From Dastarcus helophoroides (taxonomy: Eukaryota; Arthropoda; Insecta; Coleoptera; Bothrideridae), in assembly GCA_028583605.1 (NCBI GenBank), contig CM053327.1:28880626-28944625 (forward strand): a stretch of 64,000 nucleotides of DNA, read 5' to 3'. Shown piece after piece: positions 45,801 through 58,600 of this stretch. The translations under genes were made by a program, and so were the position numbers. The notes under the pieces were generated by a model that was not told the origin of the DNA, made no database searches, and saw nothing but the letters and a program-made list of their open reading frames with translations. The stretch's first letter is position 1. Each line of letters begins with the position of its first letter.

Positions 45801-46673
45801 GTATTTCAACTTCCATCTAGAAATTTTTATTTTATTTTTTCAAAATTTCGAGTGTAATTTTCAAATTTAGAAATTATAGTCAATATTTTTACCGAAATAG
45901 TAAAAACAGAGAATAGAAAACTTTGTAAAACGTGTAAAAATAATAGCTTTACCGTCAAAATTGAAAAAGAAGTTATTACTTTCTAAATTACGCGAAAAAT
46001 TTATAAAAATGTTTAAATAATTCGGGTTTAATCTAGGATGAGTAAAGTTAAAATTTAAAAAAATTACGTCGAAATTGAAATTTTAATGATTTTAAAATGC
46101 TTGGTATACTTTTTAAAAACAGAAGAAAAATTTCAAAAAAACTGCAAACTTACAAAAAGAAATAGAATAAAAATAAAACAACATTTTTAGATTGAAACTC
46201 GAAATTTCGACTTTAAATCTTCATAACTATTAAACTTTATTAACGATTAAAGAGCATCAGATATTAAATCGACTTTAAATCTGAAGAAAAATCAAAATTT
46301 CAAATTTGAACTCAATTTTTTTTTCTGTAATTCGCAATTTTTTCTGTAAATCGCAATTTTTCCGTAAATCGCAATTTTTCCTGTAGCCAAGTTATTTCTG
46401 GTGCCAACTTAGGACGCACGGGTCTAATTTTAGGCATTTTACCAACGCAAAAGTACAAAAAATAGTTTTCTTGCAACTACATTTTTCTAAAAAATATTAA
46501 TCTGCACAAGCTTCCAAATCATCATCCAAATCAGGTGTCCTGGATGGCTTGCAGGCTGCAAATTGCTGACGATTGGTGATTATAAAAAACTTCCCTCACC
46601 AGTTGTCCGCGGCCCCTAACGAAGGCCCTCGGGGGCCATATGCGGCCCACTGGCCGCGTGTTGTCGATCGCTG
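45801..46673. mobile_element. AT-rich repeat ending in a hAT-like terminus
   Basis: AT-rich degenerate repeat leads into a GC-rich end: GCGGCCCCTAACGAAGGCCC, GGGGGCCATATGCGGCCC, then GTGTTGTCGATCGCTG. Reversed, the end reads CAGCGATCGACAAC. The bases outside are GTACATTG. I could not find the partner end. Confidence 0.5.
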
Positions 46674-47555
46674 GTACATTGTATTAGTTTCTGGCCATCT
46701 CACATTATTGGGTATGACTTTGAGTTAAAGCCCAATTTTGAAGTTAATTAAAAAATCGGTGCCTCGCCTCACTTCTAACTCTCTATAACTTTCAATGTAA
46801 TTCAAAAAATAAACAAATACCTTTAAATTGGTTATAGAGGAAAAATATTGAAAATGCCTGCAAAACGGATGCAAGTAAACCTAAATATCAACCTCCAACA
46901 ATAACCTACTTGATATAAACAGCTATGATCATGCTGTTGTAGCGGTTATTGAAGCCTTAGGCATTTTCTTGGTCTCGTCACCAAGTTTATTTACGATACC
47001 GTAGGTCGCACATTAACGCACATTAATTTTCCAAAGGCTTACATTCAATCAGCGAACAAAAAGATAGTAACACAGACGTAAAATCGGTAATAAATAAACA
47101 GTTAATTCCAACAGACTCAGTTTCCGGTCCACCACATATTAGTGGTTCTGTTAAAATGATAATTACACTTTATGAGGTTTCACAGAAATTATTATGTAAG
47201 TGTTGTGTAAAACACATTGAAAGGAAAACGCAAGTAGCATCTGCTACTCGGTATGGAAGCGAAATTTATTAATCCGCCGATTATAACTTTTAACTTTAAT
47301 CGGGGTCAGAGTGAAATTAATTTTAATTAATTGTATAATATAGCGTGAGAATATTACACTGGACTGAAAACACTGCAAAGCTTTTGGCAATTTTTTTCGC
47401 GCATTGTTCATACTAAATCGAGATCTAATAAGATCGAAACCGGTCTTTGGTTGACAAACCTTAAATCTGATTAATAACGAAACCTGGTTTTGGTCTATGC
47501 ATTAAAACACATTCTTTAGCTCTTTTACAGTGTCAGTTTTTTTATTTTGTTGTAG
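46674..47555 (+). other. 5' flank of the leucine-rich-repeat gene
   Basis: This is non-repetitive sequence. It ends in TTTTTTTATTTTGTTGTAG immediately before the ATG, a strong 3' splice site. The start codon therefore probably opens the second exon, and a 5' UTR exon lies upstream, here or further left. I could not place that exon or a promoter. Confidence 0.5.
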
Positions 47556-50500
47556 ATGAGATGGTTATTCCAACTCTCACTACTGACAATATTGGTGTTA
47601 GTTCAATCCCAAAAGATGTTTCGACCCTGCTCCGAAATTTCCAGAGAATTGAAATTCCCATGCAGCTGCGCTTTGGGTCCAGTAGAGCACTCCCTAGATG
47701 GCAACCCAGCCATACACGTCAACTGCGATAGAGTAGTGTTCCCAGTAGATCAACCAATTTTTCCTTATGGAGCCCCCATAGTCTCCTTTAGTCAAAAATG
47801 GGCTGGGCATCAATCGTTACCGTCGCAGGTAAGTTGATATAGGCTCTAATTGTTCCATTAAAACACCACACTTTCAGGTTTTCGCCTCTCCAAGTTTGCC
47901 ATTGAGAAGTTTGGATTTCAGTGGAAATTCACTTCGTCGCCTAACGGAAACACTTCTCCAGAATTTTCAATCCAGTTTGATTGAACTCAGACTAGCTGAT
48001 AATCTATTGGGAGATACCTTGAACCCGATATTTTCCAGTAACGAGTTTCATGCTTTAACCCATTTACAGGTCTTGGATTTGAGCGGAAATCAAATCAAAG
48101 CTATTGAGGAGGGGATACTGGAAGGGTGCAAAAATCTGCAGGTAAATACCAACGATCAGTAGATTGCTCAATTTAAATTGCTGCTTTCTGTTAGGAGCTT
48201 CGTCTAGATAGAAATAGTTTGGCGACACTTCCCAGTTCATCATTAAACGGGCCCACATCCTTGAGGACTTTGTCGCTCAAGAACAATCGCATAGGCGTCG
48301 TTAAAACGGGGGCTTTCCAAGCCCAGAAAAATTTGGAAGTTATTGATCTCACCGATAATAGGATCTCGTCAATTGACGGGAAGTCATTCGTAGATTTACA
48401 GAAGCTTAAAGTCTTGCGACTTTCTAGGAATAGACTGACTAGGTTTAATAGCGACGTTTTCGAAGGAGCTGACAATTTGCATTTTTTGGATTTATCCGAG
48501 AATTTCATAGTTGAATTCCCCTCGGTCGCCCTTAAAGCCTTCAACCAGTTAAAGTATCTGAATTTATCTGCCAATCTCATACAGGTAAGTCTAGATTTGG
48601 AAGTGTGCACCATAAAACTGAGTTTATTCTAGAAACTGGACAATAACGACTTGGAGTCTTTGGTTCACTTGTATCAATTGGATCTGAGTAGGAATCAAAT
48701 TACCAATATCGTACCTGGGACATTTTTGGGCTTAAAACAATTGAGAAAGTTGGACATAAGTGTCAATTCCCTTCGAACGGTAAGTTAATGGCACCATTTA
48801 TAATAATGTTTCGTGTGGAAGTTTACCCTGAATTTATTTCGAATTATTATTTTCTCAAAAGTTTATAATAAAAATATTAAGTAATTTTTAGTTAAAGTTG
48901 AAATTTCGACTGTACGTCGAGGATTCGATCTCTTTTCCCAAATATTCGACTCTTAAATAGAATACGACCTAGACTACATTAGTCAGCTCTCTAAACATCT
49001 AAAAGCGGATCATAAGTAGCCGAACAACCAAATATTAAAATTTATATTCACTTTCAGATTGAAGATGATGCTTTCGAGGGGCTCGACAACTTGGAGTTCC
49101 TAAACATCAAAGACAACAACATTCTACTCATCCCAGCTTCGGCCCTCGGCCGATTACCGAAACTGTCATCCCTCCAAATGGACTACAACAGAATCGCCGC
49201 CCTTTCCTCCGACATTTTACGCTCCATCGCAGAAAGGGTGACCAGTTTGGATATTTCGAAGAACATAGTCAGAGAACTACCCCAAGCATCATTTCAGTAT
49301 TTCAAAAAATTACAACATCTCGACCTAACTAGAAATCTGATCACTAATTTGAACACCAACGCGTTCGCCGGATTGGAAGAGACGCTGGTGAGCTTGAGGT
49401 TGCCGCAGAACCGCATCGGAGTGCTCTCGGGTTCGCCGCTGGTTTTGAACCGGTTGAAGATTTTGGATTTGAGCGAGAATCATTTGGGGGAATTCTCGAA
49501 GAATATGTTTTCGTTTTTGCCGGCGCTAGTGAAGTTGAATTTGAGCCATAACCAGCTGTCGCATGGACTGTCATCGGGTATTTTTGATGGTTTACCGCAG
49601 CTCGAGGTCATTGATTTGAGTTACAATGGGTTGAAGTTGCTATCGCCGCAGATGTTTGTGGAGTCACGGGGTTTAAGAAGCGTGGATTTGAGTCATAATT
49701 CTTTGGGCGAAATCACCGATAATAGTTTTGTGAATTTACCCAATTTGACCTCTATTGACTTATCTTTCAATAATATTAATAATATACGCCCGGGGGCGTT
49801 CGTGAACATAATGAATATTAGACGACTGTCTTTGAAAGGTAACCAGATGAGTTCGTTTAAAGGCGAATTGTTTAATACTGGGACAAGTTTAGAAATTTTG
49901 GATATATCAGATAATCAACTAAGTTATCTATTTCCTTCGTCATTCAGGATTCATCCGCGATTGAAGGAAATATACGGGGCTAGGAATAAGTTCAATTTTT
50001 TTCCAGCCGAGCTTATAGCGACGTTACAGTTTTTGGAATACATAGATTTATCTGGTAATGATCTCAAGACTGTGGATGAGTTGGATTTCGCTAGATTACC
50101 AAGATTGCGAAACTTGATTTTATCAGGAAATAATTTGGAGTCAGTGAGCGAAATGGCCTTCCACAATTCAACTCAGCTGCAAGTGCTCGATTTGAGTTAT
50201 AATAATTTGGAGAGAATCGGGGAGAGAACCTTCGAGGGATTAATCAGGATAGAGACGTTAAATTTGGAAGGGAATTCTCTAAGCGAATTACCAGAGACTG
50301 TTTTTGATCGGACTAGACTCCAAATGTTGGAGAATGTAAATTTAGCCAGAAACAAATTTGAAATAGCCCCGCTTAAGTCGTTGCAAAGACAATACTTTTT
50401 TGTCGTTTCCGTGGATTTGTCGCATAATAAGATCCAGGAAATACCTCCGGAAGACAGCATAATGGTCAATATCAAGAAACTTGATTTATCATTCAACCCT

Positions 50501-51976
50501 TTAACAAACGAGTCCATAAATAATATCTTGGGGGAACCCAAAACCGTTCGTTATTTAAATTTGGCTGGGACCGGCATCGCCGAACTCGCAAGATTGGAAA
50601 CGCCATTCCTGAAGCATCTTAACGTATCGTTTAACAACATAACCTCATTATCTGATAAAACTTTTGAAAGGACGACACTTTTGGAAAATCTGGATATATC
50701 TAACAACCAAATTTCTGACTTAACGAATCTTTGGACGTCGCTTAAGAGCCTCCAAACTTTGAATATATCATCGAATCCAATCAAGGCGATCACTCAAGAA
50801 GATTTCATCGGATTGCATAGCCTGAAACATCTCAGTATGCATTCTTTACTCGAGTGTGCCAAAATTGAAAAATCCGCTTTTAAACCGATTCCGAACATAG
50901 CTGATTTAGAGGCTTACAACTTCCCAAAATTGGGTTACATGGATCTCTATGGTCTACTCCAGAACGTTCCATCGTTGGAACGACTCAACATCGAAACGAA
51001 AGATGCCGCCGTTGGTAGTGACCAATTGGAGCCAGTTTTACAACCGCGGCTCAAAGAACTGGGGTTGATGGGCCCGCGGCTGCGCAGCATCTCCTCTGGT
51101 ACATTCACTGGCGTTAAAGGTCCCGAAGTCACTATAAAACTCATCAACACCTCGCTAACATCACTACCACCAGCTCTCTTTTTCTCGGTGCCTCGTTCCT
51201 CCAAAATCATCTTAGACGTGAGCGGGAGCCAACTGAGCACCTTGAGCCCCCAAATGTTGGTGACTTTGGATGACAGAAGGGGCGACCTACGAATAGAAGG
51301 TTTAGAAAACAACCCGATAATCTGCGATTGCAACTCCAGGGCTCTAAGACGCTGGCTACCTTCTCACATGACCACGTTGCGTTGTTCAGCCCCTGAACCT
51401 CTTTTAGGAAAACTGCTCGTTGAAATAGCGGATGACGATCTGTCTTGCGACCCAAGAAAACTAACGACAACGAGTACTACACAAACGAGTACACCTCAAA
51501 ACACCAGAACAACGCGCTATCACCTGAAAACGACAGAACCCGAAATCATCTGGTCTGTTGCGACTGAAAAAACCAAAACCAAGATGAAGCCTCCGATTTC
51601 GAGCCAGTCGACTCTTAATAACGAAGACACGTTGATTATAGGCATTGTAGGCGGCGTGGTCGCTTTTATAGCTATACTTATTATCGTTATATGTATCATA
51701 AGGCTACGTATGAGTGGCAGCGAACCCCCGGTGTCTAATGGTGTGGTTGTTGGTCCTGGTAGTTCCTGCGCTTGTAGCGTGAAAGGAGCGCCCCCTATAT
51801 ATAGTTTGCCACCGACTTACGCGCCGGGTTATGCGACGTTGCCCCACAAATTGCAAACGGGTCCGCCATCGATAAGGCCTTCGAATTATTCAACGATGGG
51901 GAGAGCGCCTTATTATCAAAATAGTCAGCCCTATTTTATAGCTGCGTATGCGACAGACGAAAAGATCTATCGGTAG
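47556..51976 (+). CDS. Chaoptin/artichoke-type leucine-rich-repeat membrane protein
   Basis: Five coding exons: 47556-47828, 47878-48141, 48195-48584, 48633-48779 and 49058-51976. All introns are phase 0 with GT-AG ends; three are 48-53 bp and one is 278 bp. The product is about 1,330 residues. In order: a signal peptide (1-19, MRWLFQLSLLTILVLVQS), an N-terminal cysteine cap (C25, C36, C38, C57), some 35-40 leucine-rich repeats (about 95-1100; LxxLxLxxNxI pattern), a C-terminal cap (C1114, C1116, C1134, C1155), a threonine-rich stalk, one membrane helix (1216-1239) and a 91-residue cytoplasmic tail. The tail has PPIY (1270-1273) and PPTY (1276-1279), both PPxY WW-domain ligands. Length and repeat layout fit insect chaoptin/artichoke-like proteins, which act in adhesion or sensory-cell structure; chaoptin itself is lipid-anchored, so this is a relative. 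Which ortholog it is remains open. Confidence 0.9.
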
Positions 51977-54900
51977 TCGCTTTAAGGAATTCGATGTTTT
52001 TTACGTTAAGCGTTAACTCTTAAGCATATTTTATAAATATTTATTAATATTGTAATAACGATTTTTTTATGAAATATAGTTTATACGAGAGAGTTTAAAA
52101 GTTTGTATTTTTATTTATTAGTTTATAAGGTTACCAAATTATCCCATTACCAATCTAAACTAGTAATTTCAACACAAATTGGAAGAATTATAAAAAAAAT
52201 AATAATGGCGCACCAATTTTTTATGACTAATAATACGAATGCGGAACTTAAAATGCACTCAACTTCGAATATAACGAACTCCGCACCTAACGAACAAAAT
52301 TATGGTCCATAAAAAAGTATGTGCTTCTTGTTGGTTTATAACGCACAGCCGGCTAAAACGAATTATTTAAACATCCCTTTGGTGATTCGATATATCCGAT
52401 GTTGACCGTAAAAGAGATTAGTATTAAAAATTTAAACTAAAAAAGTAAAAATAAAAAATTTGATAAATTACTCATAATAATCTTAGTAAAACCCTAATTT
52501 TCATATTTCTAAAACCTGAAATTCTCAGACTAAGAGATTCATTATTTTTTTTAGACTCATTTTTTTGAAATGTTAATGAATCAGTTTAAATATTTTTCCA
52601 TACGGGGCATCAAGAATGAAAGAAAATTAATTCATTAAACAAATTCATATTTTGAAAAAAAAATTGCACATGAAACTAATTGAGATTTAACTCGAAATTT
52701 CGACTTTAAAAACATCTCGAAAGTTACAACAAAAATATTCTTGGATTATCAAGTTTTAAATTTAAATTAAGAATTTCAAGTGAAAAAATAAACTTCAGAA
52801 ATAGAAATAAAATTTAAGAAAACTGAGTTTTAACATGAAATTTTGAGAAAAATTTCTACGAGTTTAAATTTGGAAATTTTGAGAAATGGAATAGAATATT
52901 TAAAAAAAGTCCATGTGAAGTTTACAATTTCTAAAAGAGGTTGACATTTTGAGAGTGAAGTCAAAAGTTTGGCAAAAAAGATGTAATTTCAAATTCAAAA
53001 TTGAAGTTTCGATGTTAAGCATGAAAATTCGACTTTTCCGGAAATTTTGACTTTACCCGCGAGATTTAGAACTTTAGTCACAAAATTTTGATTCTGTAAT
53101 CAAAGAGTATCAATTTTACTTGGAAAAGTTTATTAATTAAATGTTCATTCTTTCTATGTTACCAATAATTGTTGCTTTGAAATTTTTTGTATTTTAATTT
53201 TTGAAGATAACCAAGGATCAGTCCTTTCCACCAAAATTTGTTGCGTTGACTACTTTTTCATATACTTATGCATCATTTTAAGAATAAAAAAATCAGAACA
53301 AATGGAAATTCTTGACAAAATTTAAAATCCTGAAAAAAAATATGTATATATTAAACATTCTAGAACAAAAACAAACAAAAATTCTAGAAAAATTTAATTT
53401 CCTGATTGTATTTTAAATATTGTGATGAAAATTTCACACCTTAATTTTTAAGCCAATAAGCTTTCATTTCAGTTCGTTATTATAGAGACCATAAAACTAA
53501 TGTTTTCTCCTCCTGGGTGTGATTAGGAGTTTTTCTGTTAAATGAGCACCCATCTATATTCTTTTTAAATAATTATTACCTTCACAAAGCAACAATGCTA
53601 TTAATAAGTTTTTTCTATGTTTCCTTACTTGGTAAAATGTCATGCTACAATTTTTTATATTATTTTGGTGTGAAATTTTCTGACTGAATGTCCCTCATTC
53701 TTGAACTACCACCGAAAATGTCCTCGAGCATGAATTTTTTTGAATACATTTCCAGTAGTAATTCAAGTAATGGGGAGATTACTAGTGAAAATCGCCGTTT
53801 TAGGGAAGAACAGTTTGTTTAGAAAAAAAAAACTAACTTCCAGAAAAACTCCCAACAAAAAATTTGCCCCTACCCTTCATGGAGAACACGTCACTATCGT
53901 ATAACACGTCATTATCGTATAACACAGAGATAAACTTTTATTAACTATACCCATTACCCACGATCTTTAAAAGCGCCTTTAAATTGCTTTTCGCTTGAGG
54001 ATAAGTATGCCGCTGAATATCTGGTCCTCGCCTAAAGTTTGCAAATTCCTTCTTTGGGGCGACCTGGTTAATAGTTCTTATTTCAAGTTCGTCGTGATAC
54101 CTAATCTTCGGTATCAGAAGGTTTGGAATAAAACAGAAACAAGTAAATATTTATATTTTATTTTTGAAAACCGATAATTATAGACATTGAGGTTATGTCG
54201 GATTAGGCAAAAATAACAACGCCATCTGATGGATATTTTCAATTAAAAACAAGTATATTTGCTAAAAAGAGACCTCTCTCACATAGATAAAGGTTTATTT
54301 TCTCAAAAACAACTAAACTTCAGCTGGATTCCACTAACATTTTTCTTTCCAAAAAAAAATAAGTCCGTAACAATGACGATATTAACGCATTAGATCAAAA
54401 ATAAATTGCCATTACAAATAAAAATGTTGGTGAAATTTACCGCGATAATATACGAGATTGAATAACTGCCTAATAAAGATATATAATATATATTATTTTG
54501 AATTACTCTCTACATGTATATCATATTGACAGAAAGATAACTTGAAAGTCTAATTACATTGAAAAGCTAAACAACAAACTGGAAAGCAAGTGGTTTAAAA
54601 CAAATTTGTTCACAGTCCAATTCTACAGCAACTTTAACTGCATGCTTACCTGTCATATTTGAAAAAAAAAACTAAACTGAAAGGGTCTACGGAAAAAATA
54701 AAACTCAAATGATGCTTTTTATTAATTTTTTATATATAGATTAATAATTGCCTAATAATAATAATTAAATAACAAAAGGAAAACAACATTGTGAATAACA
54801 GGTAATCGGTTTGACAACTTTGGTACTTAAGAAGCTATAGTCAACATAGTACGAAAGTGCGGACAAATTGGACTGCTTAGTGTGGCAAAAAAAGTAAAGT

Positions 54901-55066
54901 TATGTTCCAGTAGATAGATTATGCTACTTCACAAAATCAACACTCCTGAGATGCACTGACATGACGACACAATTAACTCTTTTTCCAAGTTGGCAACATT
55001 GAAACATAAACACCATTTGAAATTGTATCACCAGATTGCAAGCTATTTTCTTCTATTTGGGGGGTA
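51977..55066. other. Space between two convergent genes
   Basis: It holds the 3' UTR of the leucine-rich-repeat gene. Candidate signals are an ATAAAT cluster near 52032 and AATAAA at 52450. From 52650 to 53450 there is AT-rich degenerate repeat, with a tail-only fragment of the short repeat at 53195. The rest is non-repetitive with no exon. Confidence 0.45.
53190..53234 (+). repeat. Short-repeat tail module (solo)
   Basis: TTTTTGAAGATAACCAAGGA followed by TCAGTCC-TTTCCACC. It is the tail half of the family without the palindromic half. Confidence 0.65.
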
Positions 55067-55168
55067 ATTATTACCGTGAAACGTCCACAAAGTGGCGAAG
55101 TAAAAACATACAAACTTGGGGGTAAACAATTGCACCACTGGCTTTGTGGACGTTAGCGGTAATAATCC
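55067..55168. repeat. Short inverted-repeat element (about 100 bp)
   Basis: The left arm TTATTACCGTGAAACGTCC-ACAAAG is the inverse of the right arm CTTTGTGGACGTTAGCGG-TAATAA, separated by about 48 bp. It is a MITE-sized hairpin; no clear target duplication was found. Confidence 0.6.
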
Positions 55169-55409
55169 GGATATACACTAGGATGGTTAGAAAAACCCAT
55201 TTAATAAGTAATTATCCAAAAATTCGCCCCCGCTCAATTTCCAATGAGAAAAAAAACCAAAAAAATAGGTGTTTGTCATTTTAAAGTATCGTGACGTCAT
55301 TCGGTGTGTTTTTCAAACTCGGACTATTTACATTGGATATTGAGCGAAAGATCCCGAAAAAACGTAACAAAAGAAGCTAAAATGACATATATACGTATAT
55401 ACCTATAAA

Positions 55410-55415
55410 TTTATT
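55410..55415 (-). terminator. Candidate polyadenylation signal of the A20/AN1 gene
   Basis: AATAAA on the minus strand, about 210 bases beyond the TGA stop at 55622. It is the first canonical signal seen downstream. Confidence 0.5.
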
Positions 55416-55621
55416 AGTTGAAAGTAAAACTAAATGACAGATTGTGGCAATTGTAATAGTAAAGTACTTGCTGTCCGATTTATCGAAAAAAAAGTCGGAC
55501 AGCCGGGGGATTAACTCACTTTTTAGCGTGTCTCTGTTCGTTTTTTTAAAAAACACTATTGCGAGCGCGGTAGTGTCCTGTCACTTTGCGAACGCATGGC
55601 ACTCGTGTCGTGTGGCGGGGT

Positions 55622-58600
55622 TCATATCTTCTGGATCTTTTCGCCTACGACGACGGGATTGTTACGCCTAATTTCCTGAGCGCCCATCTCTCGATAGTTA
55701 AAACTGCAATCGTGCTTGTCGCTGTATCGATGAATGGCGCAAAACAACCCTCCGCAACGACACTGGAAACCTACAAAAGCAACATTGGAATTGCACGGAA
55801 AAAATGTACATTATTAAATACGATTCTCGATATATTTAATTCAAGCTGAAATTTCGAGAAAAGAAAAACATTGGAAATTTCTTAATTTTCAACATTTCCA
55901 GTTTCATCTTACAGTACGTTTACACTCCTTACATGTCTCTCGGAGATAAAATTCTCTCAGGATAGGTGACACTCAATATATTTTATCTCAGACAGTAAAG
56001 TGTCTAGTGCAGGGGTCGGCAAACTGTGGCTTGCGAGCCGCATGCAGCTCTTTAAATTCCCCTAAAAACTAAATAAAGTAAAGCTAGAGTGGACAGACAC
56101 GTAGAAAAGAAGTACTCATTAAACAAGTGACCTAGAGAAGTCGTTTCCAAAAACTTTTCTAGAAATTTTTACGTTTTGCTTAAATTTTGACAAAAAAGTT
56201 ACGATTTCAAGAAGTATCTTTCTAAAATTTTTGACTGATTTGTATTAACATTTTGAAAAAACACATAAAATTTGAAATTTCCAAAAAAAAAAGACCAATT
56301 TGGGGAGATTTTTATGATTTTTCCTTTTTTATTTTTTATTTGTAATTTTCTACAGCCTTAAAATTTCGTGAAAAAAAGTTGAATTACTTTTGTGAGCCAA
56401 AAAAAATCTAAATTTACAGAAACGGCAAATATTAAAGTTCGAAATAAAAGCTGAAATTTCCAGAAAAAGCCGAATTTTGAGAAAAAGAAAGAGATTTCGA
56501 AAAAAATGAGAAAAAGAAAGAATATCGAAAAAAATGAGAAAAAGGAAGAAATTTCGAAAAAAAATTGAAAAACGGAAGAGATTTCGAAAAAAAAATGAAT
56601 CAAGTTCTCAGAAAAAGGTAAAATTTTAGGAAAAAAGAACGTCGAATTTCGACAATATATTGAAACCCAGAACAAATTAAAAACCTGAAATTTTTGGACA
56701 AATTTGAATTTTTTGAAAAATCGTAAAATATCAAAAAGAGATTGTAAAAATAAACTGGAAGCTTAAAAAAGTCAAATTTTAAGAAACATGGAAGGGCAAA
56801 ATTTTAAGAAAAGCTCGGAATTTCGACAAAAAATTTGCAATTTTGCAGAGAAATTTTAATTCTGAGAAGAAATTAGAAATTTCGAGAACAAGAGGGTTTC
56901 AAAAAAAAAATCAAAATTTTCTGATAAATACGACTTTTGAGAAAATTGGTAAAATAATTTCGAAAGAAAAGAGAATGTCGATAAAACTTCCAGTTTCGAG
57001 TATTGAATTTTCAAAGGTCAAAATTTCCTAGAGAAAGTCAATTTTTAAGAAAAAAAAATTTTGAGGTTTGAAAATAGATGAATTTAGTTCGAAATAAAAG
57101 TTGAAATTTATAGAAAAAAAAATGAATTTAAAAAAATAGAGATCTTGTCGAATTTGACGAAAGTTCTAAAAAAGATAAATTGAAAAAAACGTCCAATTTC
57201 GATAATAGAATGAAACCCAGATCAAACTTAAAACCTGAAATTTCTAGACAAATTTAAATTTTGTGAAAAATTGTAAAATTTCGAAAAGAGAAATTGTAAA
57301 AATTAAAAGCTTTGAAAAAATCGTCAAACTTTAAAAAAAAACCGAAATTTCGTTCGAAATAAAATTTCTGGAAAAAACTTAATTTTGAAAGAAAACAGAT
57401 TTTGGAAAAAAAAGAGTTTGTCCAAAGTTCTCAAAAAAGATAAAATTAAAATTGTCGCATTTCGACAATCGATTGAAACCCAGAACAAATTTAAAACCTG
57501 AAAATTTTAGACAAATTTAAATTTTGTGAAAAATTGTATAATTTCGAAACGAGAAATTGTAAAAAATTGAAATCTAAGAAAAAATCGCCAAACTTTTAAA
57601 AAACCAAAGTTTTTCAGAAAAGAAAATTAAAAAAAAATGCATTTTTCCAGAGAAAGTTAAATCTTGAGAATAAATTCGAACTTTCGAGAACAAGACGAAT
57701 TAAAAAAAACTCCAAATGTTCAGATAAATTCGAATTTTGATAGAATTGGTGGAGTAATTTCGAAAGAAAAGACAATGTTGATACAACTTCCAGCTTCGAA
57801 AAAAATGTTGAAAGGTCAAAGATTAAGAAAAAAAAAATCAAATTTTGAAATTAAGTCAAACATTTTAAAAATTGACGAATTTCCTCGAAAAAATCGCAGC
57901 TTGCAGAAACAATAAAATGTCGAATTTTAAAAGTCAAAATTTCGAAAAAAAACTAAATTTTGCGAAACAAGGCTAAATTTGAAGAAAATAAATAAAATTT
58001 TAAATGTTTAGTCAAAGTCAATATTTGGGCAAAATGGCTAAATTTGAAAAAAGGACGAATTTTAAAAATAATATAGAAATTTCGAGTGTTCGAATTGTTG
58101 AAGGTCAAAATTTCCTAGAGAATGTGAGAATGAGATTAAGTCGAACATTTTGAAAATATGTAGATAAATTTCGTAGAAAAAATCGCAGTTTGCAGAAACA
58201 ACAAAATGTCGAATTTTAAAAGTCGAAATTTCGAAAAAAAAACCAAACTTTACGTAACAAGTCCAAATTTGTAGAAAATAGAAGTTTAAATGATTAGTAA
58301 AAGTCAATTTTGGGGAAAATGGTAAAAGGACGAATTTTAAAAAGAATGTAGAAAGATGTAGAAAAAAGCCACAATTTGGAACAAAGTCGAAAAAATAAAA
58401 CAATGGGAAAAAGGTCGAAATCTTCAAAAACTAATTTACTTAATATCTCCAATTACTTAAAATTTTTACTTTTTTTATTGAAAAATCAACAAAAGATGAA
58501 GTTTTGAGAAATAAGTCGAATCTTCCAGTAAGTCGAATTAGAAAAAAGTAAACATTTTCACAAATTGTTGAGTTTTGATAAGGAAGGAAGGTTTGGGGTA

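Noticed and set aside
49344..51470. Several minus-strand ORFs of 71-128 residues
   Set aside because: They are antisense shadows of the large leucine-rich-repeat exon.
55292..55299. TGACGTCA, a perfect CRE-like palindrome
   Set aside because: It lies beyond the 3' end of one gene and far from any start, so there is no reason to call it regulatory.
55444..55849. Two plus-strand ORFs in a GC-richer patch, first taken for a separate gene or CpG-rich promoter
   Set aside because: The patch is the last exon of the minus-strand A20/AN1 gene. Its minus-strand reading gives the AN1 finger and the [11 protein letters not shown] end.
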